A program made the position numbers and the translations under genes. Below are positions 9,114 to 18,709 of a DNA stretch of 64,000 nt, in pieces. Positions within the stretch are counted from its first letter, which is position 1. Every line of letters starts with the position of its first letter. This stretch comes from Phlyctochytrium arcticum. Lineage: Eukaryota > Chytridiomycota > Chytridiomycetes > Chytridiales > Chytridiaceae. The notes under the pieces were generated by a model that saw only the letters and a list, made by a program, of their open reading frames with translations, searched no databases and was not told the origin of the DNA. The stretch covers positions 1 to 64,000 of the forward strand of contig JAHLKI010000031.1 of assembly GCA_025602905.1 (NCBI GenBank). Reading direction: 5' to 3'.

Positions 9114-11327
9114 ATTAAAACGATTTTCTGTATCCATGGCTTCTACTCCTTCTGCTTATTTTTCAATATACACCTATACCCAACTAAAGACTCCTTGTGC
9201 ATCGTAGAATTCATGCCCTGGGGCGCTCGGCGCTTGCGCACAACAAAGCCAGTGAAAAGAAATAGTAAAAGTCTCGTAAAAGGATGAAGAGTAGAATAGT
9301 CTCAAATGCGTATATGTAAAAGTAAAAAGAGGGCAAAATGCAAGACCCCATCTGAACAGCGCGAAAGGAACTCATCCATAGGCCAAAGCGAAACTTGAAG
9401 CCAATAGAGGAAGTATGGACAGATCTGGCCGACTTTACAAATGAAATTGTCAACGCGGGCCCTCGACACATTAGCGAAAAGAAGGTGAATAACAGATAGA
9501 TGACAAAAGCAACGGCGAGAGTTTTTAGAGTGAAAAAAATACCGTATACTGTTGGACCACCCATATTTTACAGAACTGGTGGAGCAGACGAAAAGAACTT
9601 TCCGTCATTTGGGAGACAGTGCAATTGAGGACAACAACGTTCGATGAACAACCAGAATGACGGGAGGGCCCGAATAGGTATAAGAAAAATTTACTCACGA
9701 AATAAGGATACGCACAAAGGATGGAACCAGGAAGAGTGGCAACAAAGTATTATGTGGCAGTTCCAAAAGAGGAAGCAAAGATTAGTAAGACTGAATGGCT
9801 GCAGGAACGTCTCAGACTCTCCCAGATAACACCCGTGCCTTTATGCAGAAAGATAGGAGACCCCATAACAGAAAACCGTGGGTTCTTTTGAGCCTGCAAC
9901 GGAGTTTGGAATAAATCGCAATTGAACAGTCATGCAAAAAAAAAAAGTAAAAGTAAAAGTAGACACAGTGAATGTAGAAATTTATGCAGGCTCATACCAA
10001 ATGATCTTTGTTACATAACAGTAGAATGAAACTTTGGGGCAGAATTCGCCAAATTCTCCTGCCTGCTGGAAAGGAAATAATACGTTCTGGTATGGGTTCA
10101 AGGGGGGTTGAAAACAGATCACGGCAGAAAGACCGGAGAAGCCGTCCGGAGAGCCGTCCGGCAAAATCTTTGTCCGATTAAAGCAGAGTGTAATGAACAC
10201 AAAAACCAAAGGACATGAAAGGAAGGGTAGGAATGAATTAAGTAGTCAGCGGACAGAGCCTAATGGGTGAAAATCCTGTATGGAAGAGACTCTTCCATTT
10301 TCCTGGGCGTGCGCCGCACAGTACTGAGGGTTTTCCAACAAGAGGGGAACGATTCCGGAAACGAACTCGTCGTATTCAACGAGTACGAAACGCAAGTAAG
10401 GGGTACCAAGTACGAGTCCCTACAGACAAAGTGCACTCAGATACCCAAATAAAAAAATAAAAAAAAACTCAAAGAAAATGTGACACGTTGTATATATATG
10501 TAGGACCGGACGTTCAGAACAAAACATGTAGCCTGATTCGCCTGATTCAGAGGCATATGTTCAAGTAACAGGCATTGTATTCGGCTCCCCTCTTATATGT
10601 ACCAGATCTCTTTCTGTTTGTCGTACTCAATTACTTTGCGCAAGAATATTTTTCGGTCCGTGCATCATGTTTTTTTCCGTTCCTTCTATTATTGAATATC
10701 CGTTCTATATTGCCTATATGCGGTTTTGTTTTCATTCATTCCTGTGCTTCCTTTATGCTTTTGAACTTGACCTTTGCTTTATGAACATTCATTCATTCCT
10801 TTGCTTCTTCCTTTAATCTTCAGCAACCACTCGGACTCATCCGAAGAAAGCGTGGTGGGCAGCAGCCATCTCTGCCTTAAAATTTTAGAGTTTTTCCATT
10901 TGCGTGCATTTAGCTACATTAGGAAGAGGCTACTAGCTATCGTTTCATTTCTTTCCATCATTACTGTTCCTTTCAGTCATCCCCGTTTGCACTCCTAGAA
11001 TGCCTGAGTTTTGCTCGAGGCTGCCACATATCGTTGTTATTTGTTGTCCATCTCCGTACACATTGCACGCCATTTTTCCATTTTACTATATAACCTCCCT
11101 CACCCTCTATTACACGCATTTTAGCTACCATTTTTTTTCTTCCATCTCTGTCCTACTATATACCTATCATTGCACACGCGACCGTTTGATACCAAGAATG
11201 CGGGCACATGCGAATCTAAGGGGGGCTGCCAAATTGTCTGGCCTGGGAGCCTTCCCACCTTACCTATCAATCCATCAAGCGGGCTAAATGAGACAGGGCG
11301 AAAGTATTGTATACCGTAGTGGATGTC
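9114..11327. other. Long intergenic region, purine-rich then pyrimidine-rich
   Basis: No supported gene in about 2.2 kb. The plus strand is purine-rich from about 9220 to 10480 (with AAAGTAAAAGT-type simple repeats near 9940-9965), then switches to pyrimidine-rich from about 10570 to 11200. A 117-codon hydrophobic minus-strand frame at 9211-9564 is best explained by the T-rich complement. TATA-like stretches occur near 10490 but no gene follows. Confidence 0.5.
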
Positions 11328-11439
11328 GAAAGGATATGAGGTGCGGGCCGATTCTGTCCGCGATCGAGAATTGGGGGCATATCAAGAATGATGTTGTTGG
11401 TAGCTGCCTGGCGAATAGGCTAGATATTCTGGGATAGAC
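11328..11439 (+). repeat. Duplicated non-coding block, copy 2
   Basis: Counterpart of 7373-7500, shorter by the insertion near the start of copy 1. It sits about 270 bp upstream of the gene at 11706. Short matches also exist upstream of both blocks (CCTTACCTATCA near 7040 and 11255), so the duplicated unit may have been larger. Confidence 0.8.
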
Positions 11440-11558
11440 GTTTGATTACGCTCGGGGGGAAAAAAACCCGTGCAACGAGTACTGTCATTCTAAGAAACGG
11501 TCTATTTACGGATACGACCCCTTTCATTTACCAACAACCCACCACCATCAAAGAAAAT

Positions 11559-11613
11559 ATGTCAAATTCCCAACCCTCCGTAATTTGACATGTCCATCTC
11601 ATCCCCTATATAT
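11559..11613 (+). promoter_or_regulatory. Inverted pair of TTTGACAT sites plus TATA box
   Basis: ATGTCAAATT (11559-11568) and AATTTGACAT (11582-11591) are perfect inverted copies separated by 13 nt, as expected for a dimeric regulator site. TATATAT follows at 11607-11613, about 95 bp before the ATG at 11706. Confidence 0.6.
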
Positions 11614-11705
11614 CGTTCGATGCGAGCACATAACCATGTCTCTCATAACACAACACATCCCGCAACACATCATCCTGCATCACATCACCAATAACTTGCT
11701 AGAGA

Positions 11706-12326
11706 ATGACAACAACCCGCCCCTCATCCCCCCTCCACAAACTCGCGACGACAGAATGGACGGCCTCGATGGAAAGCATCCCCGAACTCCCGACTCCCCC
11801 GTCAAGTCCGGTAGTAGACCCCTACGCCCGCCCCCGAATCTTTGGGCACCACTTCTTTCCGCCTCTGTCGACAACCGGTGCACCGCTCAACCCCAGCGAC
11901 CTAGTCCTTTATGACTCGGCAACCGGGTTCTCGCATCTGATGGCCGATCGGGCAACGGAAGAAATTGATTTCGGGACGGTTGTCGTGTCGGTTGGTCGTC
12001 AACTACCAGCCAAAGGAACGGTGATGAAGCATATGGCGTTTTACGGGCCGTCGTCACCGTTGAATCGGAGCGTCGCATCACACATCAACCAACCCTTATC
12101 AGACCGAGAGGCAATGTTGAAGGCGACACTCTGCACTCTCCGGGATACCCTTCATAACCTCACAGATGTACCGCACGTAACCCGGGTGGTGGTAGTTCTC
12201 AAATCAGATACGGTAGTCAAGAGCTTGGATAGGCTAGGAGATGAGATGACGTTGAAGCTGAGGTTTGTGATGGATGTGATGGGGGAGGCGGGGTTGGAGG
12301 TTGTGTATTGGGTTCTGGAGGGGTAG
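11706..12326 (+). CDS. RNase H-fold-like protein of unknown function (206 aa)
   Basis: Uninterrupted 206-codon frame with a TATA box about 95 bp upstream. Residues ~75-190 follow the pattern of fungal RNase H-like proteins: a β-strand (TVVVSVG), a GPxSPLNxS turn, a helix-rich middle with regularly spaced residues (REAMLKATLCTLRDTL), then VTRVVVVLKSDTVVKSLDRLG, similar to the 'DS.yvv..l' strand-helix of RNase HI. The usual catalytic acidic set is not complete, so nuclease activity is doubtful. The first ~50 residues are Pro/Ser-rich and probably disordered. An in-frame shift to an ATG at 11637 gives a different, unrelated frame and was not chosen. Fold assignment is tentative. Confidence 0.55.
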   Translation: MTTTRPSSPLHKLATTEWTASMESIPELPTPPSSPVVDPYARPRIFGHHFFPPLSTTGAPLNPSDLVLYDSATGFSHLMADRATEEIDFGTVVVSVGRQLPAKGTVMKHMAFYGPSSPLNRSVASHINQPLSDREAMLKATLCTLRDTLHNLTDVPHVTRVVVVLKSDTVVKSLDRLGDEMTLKLRFVMDVMGEAGLEVVYWVLEG

Positions 12327-12830
12327 ATTCTTTCTTTGTATACTTTACTCTTTATGTGTTTAATATTCACAAAGTCTCGATATGCCGTCGTATATACTGT
12401 CGCCCTCGTCGGAGATTAAAGATGACCTAATAACGTGGCTATGCAATCACTGTACGCGTATCTCACATCACGCGGGCGGCGGCGGCGCGATCGGACGACT
12501 CGGAGGTCGTTGTTGACAGACTCGTTGCCACCTTTTGTCAAGCCCTTGTGTCGAGACTCGAGCGTCTGGTGTCTGGTTTAATCAAGAAGGAAAAGGAAGG
12601 CTGCGGAGGGAACATGACCCACCGTCTTATTCGGGTTTCATTGCTGGTTTTGATAGGAGTTATCTCTGGGTTGCTGAATTGTAAAAACATACACGGATAA
12701 TACGGATAATATACGGCTTTGTTTTTACTCTCAGCGCACATCGCATCGATAAAGGCGCAACACAAACCCCCTTTTTGAGGCCTGACTTGGCATGAGCGAT
12801 TCTTCCTCGGACCTCGATCGAGCACTCTAC
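12327..12830. other. Intergenic region
   Basis: No gene seen. Contains GC-rich CGGCGGCGGCG near 12477-12487 and the 3' flank of the gene ending at 12326. Confidence 0.5.
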
Positions 12831-12877
12831 ATATATAAATAGTCCAGAAGGCATTGCTATCCCCCCCCCCCCCCCCC
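12831..12877 (+). promoter_or_regulatory. TATA box and C17 tract upstream of 12928
   Basis: ATATATAAAT (12831-12840) lies about 95 bp before the ATG at 12928, the same distance as in the two other small genes of this region. An uninterrupted run of 17 C residues (12861-12877) sits in the presumed leader. Its exact length may be unreliable in the assembly. Confidence 0.55.
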
Positions 12878-12927
12878 AGGAACACTCGACACTTACGAAG
12901 AACACACTATACGATATCGATAGAACA

Positions 12928-13329
12928 ATGCCCTTCTTTTTCGGCGGCTCAAAGTCTTCCTTTACTTTCGACGAACTCCACTACCTCAACGAATCCTCCA
13001 CTTCTGGCGCCGGATTCCATCAGCAGCAACAACCCGAGCACCAAGACACTGCTACTACCCACCACCAGAACAATGACTCGGAACTGAAAACCCACCCCGT
13101 CTCCCTCACCACTCTCGTCTCCTCCTCCGCCTCTCGCTCCTTTGCCCGCTACCTCCCCCGGGCCCTTCAACCTTCCGTCGCAGCCAAACCCACGCGAGTT
13201 GGGCCTTCCACCAAAAACACTCAAGGACGACAAGTCGAACAGGCCGTGCAGACCACTCCCGATTTTGTCGACTGGCGCAACGACGCCCGTTTCCCCGTCA
13301 CTCTGGGTGTCTGGGCTTCCATGGACTAA
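12928..13329 (+). CDS. Small Gln/Ser-rich protein of unknown function (133 aa)
   Basis: Starts MPFFFGGSKSSFTFDELHYL, followed by a Gln/His/Ser-rich middle and a C-terminal PDFVDWRNDARFPVTLGVW. No signal peptide, membrane segment or known domain was found. Support comes from the upstream TATA box, the ATG context (ACAATGCCC) and the undisturbed frame with Thr/Ser/Pro codon use like a coding sequence. It differs in sequence from the small proteins at 7851 and 11706 but shares their compact promoter layout. Confidence 0.5.
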   Translation: MPFFFGGSKSSFTFDELHYLNESSTSGAGFHQQQQPEHQDTATTHHQNNDSELKTHPVSLTTLVSSSASRSFARYLPRALQPSVAAKPTRVGPSTKNTQGRQVEQAVQTTPDFVDWRNDARFPVTLGVWASMD

Positions 13330-14339
13330 AGTCTTTGTTTCTCATCTTGTATCGCCAGTGCGGCACACACAACACACACACATCTCATACCCTCAAACCC
13401 ATCTGGCATGGGCCAAACACATTTTTGCATACCCCGTCTCATTCATATTCCTTCTTTCTTTTGTATCATATTCTTCTTCTCTCTCTTCTTGTATCATACA
13501 TCTTTTGGAATTACATTTTCTCGAGTCTCTTGAGTCAATTCCAAAGGCCTCGATAATTGTGTACGGTACCACTGCGGCTCAGCAAGCATCACCTGGCTCA
13601 CGCAAGCAACAAGCCGCAGATGATCACCGATAAGATAGAGATAAGCGGACTTTGAACTTGAACAATTTGTGATCGCCTTTTGACAAAGGGGATCCGGTTC
13701 ATAATACCGAGCGCCCATCCATTTTTTTCCGTGAAATGGATGGGCGAAGGCTGCATCAAAATCAAGGGGCATATCCTCCCCACTCGGAATCATACATACT
13801 GTGGGGCTATAGCAAATCGGGAGTCAATCCGTTCTATCATACTCGAGGGAAAGACGGCCAGACATTTCGCTCGCTCTGCATGCAACATCGTTGAATCTAT
13901 TCCAAGGCTGGATACATGCCTTTATTCCGGGTTCTCAACACTGTAAAGATTTCAGCAGAATTACCTATATTATTCGTTCAGGCAACCGACCCTTCTTTGC
14001 CAGTTGGTGGTGCCTTATGGGACCTGAATTTTATATCAATCGCCGAAACATCTTGAGTTTTCTGGAAGATTTTGTCTTGTGCATCTTAAGCTTGGCCAAC
14101 CTGGTCAATTACTAACTCGAGATGTCATGAACCCAGTTTGGGTGCCATCCGTTTACCTATACACTGTAAACTGAGCGATCTTGATGAATCGCGGAGAGTG
14201 ATTTTGTTCAAAGGAAAAGAGCCAATGGATGCTTTTGAAACGGGGGCAACAGCAGATTTGCCTGACCCCGCAACAAGGCAAGTACGTGGCAAAACGGGTT
14301 TTCAAGATTGAAATGGGTATGGGGGGAAGAGTACCGCAG
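13330..14339. other. Intergenic region with one strong hairpin
   Basis: No supported gene; open frames on both strands lack domains. The region downstream of 13330 is pyrimidine-rich, typical of a 3' flank. A 13-bp perfect hairpin is listed at 13712-13746. Confidence 0.5.
13712..13746. repeat. Perfect 13-bp inverted repeat with 9-nt loop
   Basis: CGCCCATCCATTT (712-724 of the 13-kb line) and AAATGGATGGGCG (734-746) pair completely around the loop TTTTCCGTG. It is isolated from any gene; possible roles are an RNA hairpin, a processing site or the remnant of a small inverted-repeat element. Confidence 0.75.
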
Positions 14340-14585
14340 TCTCCGCTCGGGGAGTTCCGGGTGCAATGCCTCCTTTACTTATGTCAAGATCAATTATAAC
14401 CACACTCTTGCCAAAGACGAGTTAGCGCATGCCACAATGGAATCCATTTGGATATAGAGACCTCGGATCCTGACGAGGTGCACCCCAAAGGCATGTTGTT
14501 CGTGCCACCATCAAACGAGTCGACCGGGATATTACCGCCAACTATACCAATCTCGTCTTGAATCGTCACGGTCATGCTACCGTTT
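14340..14585 (+). pseudogene. Relic of the ankyrin gene 3' region, copy C
   Basis: The DNA matches the C-terminal coding part of the ankyrin gene at 1089-3768. Shared stretches include CCACAATGGAATCCATTTG, ATCCTGACGAGGTGCA, GTGCCACCATCAAACGAG and TTACCGCCAACTATACCAAT. Two internal deletions relative to copy A and a premature end at about 14585 show it is a dead fragment. It resembles copy A more than copy B. The left edge is uncertain because similarity fades before about 14340. Confidence 0.85.
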
Positions 14586-15233
14586 CGTAACCTACTCTTC
14601 TCAGGAAATTCTGCTAGTGGTACTTCAAACAGTTGATAGGATTTGCCAGCTGCAGCTTGATTGAGAGTGCAGTCGTCAAAGAGAGCTGGAAATTAGTTAG
14701 GCCCCATATGTTAGACACGATGCGCATCCACTGTACGATGGTCTATAGATAGTCTAGATCCCGAACTGCGTTGATAATGTAATTTCTTCTGTTAATCGTC
14801 GTTTCATTTCCCGGGAGCAAGGGCGCCTGCCACTCATCCTCGAGCACATCCTTCCTCATCACCAGCGTCCCTTCCTTTACTATTACAAGTCTCCACGCCA
14901 TCAACGTGGGCCTTTATAATTTATCGTAGTGTTGATGACTGTTGTGCGGCTCCCTCGTTCTCTCCTGCCAACTCGATGATGATAATTGGTAAGGAAAACA
15001 TTGGCCCCAAGTCTGCGTACCTTTCTAAACAAGGCTGGGTATCGTCAACGAATGGATAACGGAGTGGAACGGTCTTTGAAATTTCAAAGTTCAAATTTCC
15101 AAAATCCAGGCTCTTGGCAGGGGAGATTTCAAGATTTGAAGATTCAAGATTTCCGGCATCTTCTGTTGAGCCTGTTCTCGACGGGGACACAGTCACTATT
15201 GGATCCGGCACGCAACGCTGTATATATAGAACT
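14586..15233. other. 5' region of ankyrin copy B, including a duplicated flank
   Basis: Holds the repeat listed at 14815-15060, an A/T-rich imperfect palindromic stretch around 15075-15150 (AAATTTCAAAG.. type), and a TATATATA box at about 15221-15228, immediately before the ATG at 15234. The TATA box is too close to be the core promoter of that ATG unless transcription starts inside the frame. Confidence 0.5.
14815..15060 (+). repeat. Diverged ~250-bp direct repeat, copy 1
   Basis: Similar in order and spacing to 18120-18385: CACCAGC(G/A)TCCCT, CCTTTACTA, GGCCTTT, then CCCCAAGTCTGCGT (15005 here, 18330 there) and CAACGAA. The offset between matching blocks stays near 3.32 kb. The repeat lies downstream of an ankyrin copy in both cases, so it marks a tandem duplication of 'ankyrin gene plus downstream flank'. 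Confidence 0.75.
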
Positions 15234-17924
15234 ATGCAATTGACTCAGCTGGAACATCGACGGCGGCAAATTGCTCTTGTCAGAGCTGTGAAAGCGAACG
15301 ACATTGCCAAAGTTCGGCGGCTTTTGAAGAACTGCCGGGAGTGGGACAGTGTGTACGATCGAACAGACTCCTACTCGGACCTATACAACTGCTCTTGCTG
15401 CTTCAAATTCGATGAGTGCTTGTCTCCTGCGAGAAACGCTGCTCTTCGGACCGCTATAGCGCTCGGGTTGCGAGACATGGTTAATTTGACTTTGGATGCT
15501 GGAATTCAATTCTCTCCTGGGGGCAAGTTGTGGGAGTCTTGTTTTTTCAGTACTGCAGTCAAATTCGAGCAGGTTGATATTCTCCGCTTGCTTTTGGAGC
15601 GAAATATTGGTTCTGCTGCGTGGATGGGGTGGTCAGCGCTTGAGTCGGCTATGAAGACAGGGGTCCTACCGCTCATTGAACCATTCATCGAGCATGGCAT
15701 CGTAACGCGGGACGAGGCAATGGAGAGGGCCATGATAACCGGAAAATTGGAACTAGTCCGAGCGCTGAGGAAGAGGTTACGGCCGGCCTCGGAGCTGTCT
15801 GATTTGTTACATGATGCTGGTATATCGGCAGCTCGTGATCACCTTGAATTGGTCAAGTATTTTTTGGAGCTGATACGACATAAACATCCAAAACGATTTC
15901 AAGTAGCCGTTCTCGACGAGTTTCAATCAGCCCCCACTGTACCCATGCTAGAGTTCCTAATATCTCTCACAAACGGGATACCTGACGACGTCCGCAACAG
16001 GGCTCTCCGGCGCGCTTTGTCCCATGGTTACGAATGTTGCAGACTTTCTCATTCGTAACGGAGCCAAGTACGAAATAAGCGAGGTGAAAGACCGTTTCAC
16101 GTACAATCAGTCGCAGGATCACTTTCTTTATCTATGGAAGCTGCTGGGCGGAACTTCTAACTTCAGCATTTTGATGCACGAATTCAAAGACCCTATGTGG
16201 TCTACGCCCATTTATTATGCAATCGAACGAGGTTTCTGGGATGTCTTCGAGATATGTCTCCGCTATCCTGCATTCAAACTGAGGAAGGCCCGTTCCAGTG
16301 AGATGATCCGCGCTTTAAACCGTGCAGTCAAAGATGAGCAGGAGAAGCTTCTTTGGCACATTGTCGAAAATATACCAGAGTCTAGGCCTTTACTGTTAAA
16401 CGATGTCGACCTTCCTATTTGCCGCAGCCCGGCCTTGATCCGAATATTGAGCAGATGTCGAGAACTTCTCATCACGACAAAGGAAAGCCCTGCCTTGAGA
16501 TGGGAAATGTCCGCATTGTCTGACGTTTTCTTTAATCTAATTGTCCAATCCAAGTTGCGGCCAATGGAATCCGTTGTGGCGCCCATTGGTCTGGATCCCG
16601 ACACGCAAACGGCTGCAGTTATTGCCTTGCGTCGTATATGCTTGCTTACAATGCGATTGATGGCCGACGGTAATCAGGATGCGTCGCTGAAACACGACCT
16701 TCGACACGAACTGGTGACATGCGCGGCATTACCAGGCTGCGATACGATTCCCAAATACTTTGCGCGTACCATCTGCACCGAAGCCCTGCAACGAAATGAG
16801 CAAGTTTTGTTTGCCATTATTCGAGATGCGCTGACGGGGCCATCATACCCTGGCGGTGGTGTTTTCTACGCTGACGACAAATTGAAGCAACATTGGCTCG
16901 CTATTGCTGTCCAGCAAGGACTTTATGATGTGGTCCGTTCGCTGATTCCGTCTTCGCCTACCCTACCGAAAATGAGGCATTCATCAATCGAAAGCCCCGT
17001 CTCCGAAATGCAGTATCGCCATCCGTGATAAACCACTATGGCAAAGCGCGGTAAAGCGTGCGATTGACGACGCAGATCATGCCATTTTGGAACTCCTCAG
17101 ACAAACCCAGTATACCATCAGTGGTTACGACGCAAATGAGCTTGCGGTTATTCTTTTGAAACCAGCGTTCCTCGCAAATGACCACGCTCTTCTCCAATAC
17201 TTTAGGGGCATAGGAGTACCCTCAACCTTGGAGTTTGATGATGTGTTTCTCCCGGCGCTTTACCATGACCTTAACCCCGAAAAATGTCCCTGTGCCGAAA
17301 TGAACCACGAGAAAGCTGTTGCCAAAGACGAGTCAGTGCATGCCACAATGGAATCCATTTGCGTTTATCTCGGAATTTCAGATGTCGATTTGGAATTGGA
17401 TTCAAAGGCCATGAATACCGACGAAAGTGAGCCCGAACACAAAGGCATGCTGTTTGCTGGCATTTGCTCCACCACCAAAAGAGCTGACGAGGGCATCATG
17501 TCGGGGCTCACAGCATATTGCTGCAAATTGCACCACTCTTGTCTTCAATCGTGAAGGTCATGCTATGTGCGGAGACTGCTTGAACACGAAATTCAAGAGA
17601 GCCAAGGGGGCTTGGTGGTGGGATGCAAAGGGCCGCCTTGAAGTGCCCGACTATGCAAACAATGACAACATCAGAGTCGGCTGCAACACAAGGCGGATAA
17701 GCTTCAATTTGGAGCACATTAACTTGGAGCGCACCTTCCCCGTAACGCCAAGCCTTCAACGGGTTCACCTTCGGGATGCAGAGTTATTTGCGTCTGTGGA
17801 TGATGCCTATGTGTACTATGATTCGAAGCGCAGCTTCTCACAACCTGATCTCCTCGACAAACTGGAAACAGACGAGCAAAAGCTGGAGTGGCATGATACT
17901 GATTATATAGACGCGCCTAAGTGA
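15234..17924 (+). pseudogene. Large ankyrin-repeat-like gene, copy B, with three frame breaks
   Basis: Paralogue of the minus-strand gene at 1089-3768 over its whole length; the start ATG at 15234 aligns with that at 3768. Three reading-frame changes interrupt it: near 16035 (HGY/NVADFLIRNGA), near 17000-17030 (before PLWQSAVKRAID, where copy A has PLWRSAVKRAID), and near 17490 (before GSQHIAANC, where copy A has GSPCITANY). Between the breaks the protein sequence is well conserved with copy A (for example SRCRELL and GCDTIPKYFARTICTE in both), so decay is recent. The first break falls within ~30 nt of the single break in copy A. Stop at 17922-17924. No transposon was found inside. Confidence 0.85.
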
Positions 17925-18528
17925 GAGAACAGAGCCGGAAATTGATTTGAGTCTTCATTGGCGTAATTGCGGCGTGGTTCTCCCGGCTGAGACGAGAGTC
18001 AGCAGTGTATGCATCCCTTCGTTTCTTAAGTTTCGACGATGGGATATAATCGCATCCGTGTGCAATATTATGTTTGTCCCAAGCTTTAGGACACAAGTAG
18101 CGGGCCTCATATTCTTGAAAGGGGGACCTCACCACCAGCCGTCTGCCCCATATCACTCACTAGCACTCTCTCCCTCAACACCAGCATCCCTGCCTTTACT
18201 ACCAACAGCCCCCAAATTACAAAGTTGGCCTTTCATCGTATGGTAGCTGTTAATTATTGGTCTTGTGCTGCTTGCCCTTCCTGTCGATGTCCAGCCAAGT
18301 TGCCGACTGGAGATGGTCCGAGACATTCTCCCCAAGTCTGCGTTGCCCTTCTCACAAAGTTTGATGTGGCCAACGAAATCAGCGCCATCTTCTGAATTAT
18401 TGCCATTCTTCCAGACAAAAAGTCACGAAACACTCGCGCTGTATGTGTCTCGGTTTCATTCAAGCTCGAAAACTTTGAGAGAATCCGCACTGGGAATCGT
18501 AAAACCTAACTACAGCTTTTGGACAGAC
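17925..18528. other. Intergenic, 5' region of the F-box-like gene
   Basis: Contains copy 2 of the duplicated flank (18120-18385). The gene downstream therefore uses a promoter region derived from, or shared with, the ankyrin unit. No other feature seen. Confidence 0.5.
18120..18385 (+). repeat. Diverged ~250-bp direct repeat, copy 2
   Basis: Counterpart of 14815-15060; see that entry for the matching blocks. It lies about 200 bp after the stop of ankyrin copy B and upstream of the F-box-like gene. Confidence 0.75.
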
Positions 18529-18709
18529 ATGGAGTGCCAATGCGGAACAAGTACTCACCAGCCAGCCGGGTAACTGCCCGTTGACCCCCAAAACGTCGGA
18601 GTTCAGCAATGTGGCTGATTCCCAAGCAAGGAGCAAATCACCTGCGAGGGGTCCCCACAGCAACCTTCCAGTCCAAGGACAACCTTCCACCGGCGATTCA
18701 GGACAGGGA

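Noticed and set aside
9211..9564. 117-codon hydrophobic minus-strand frame that looks like a membrane protein
   Set aside because: The plus strand is purine-rich here, so the complement codes for Phe/Leu/Ile by composition alone; no promoter, start context or domain.
18529..18606. A first exon for the F-box-like gene starting at 18529
   Set aside because: The only in-phase splice needs a 37-nt intron, shorter than any other intron in the window; left as a note in the gene entry.
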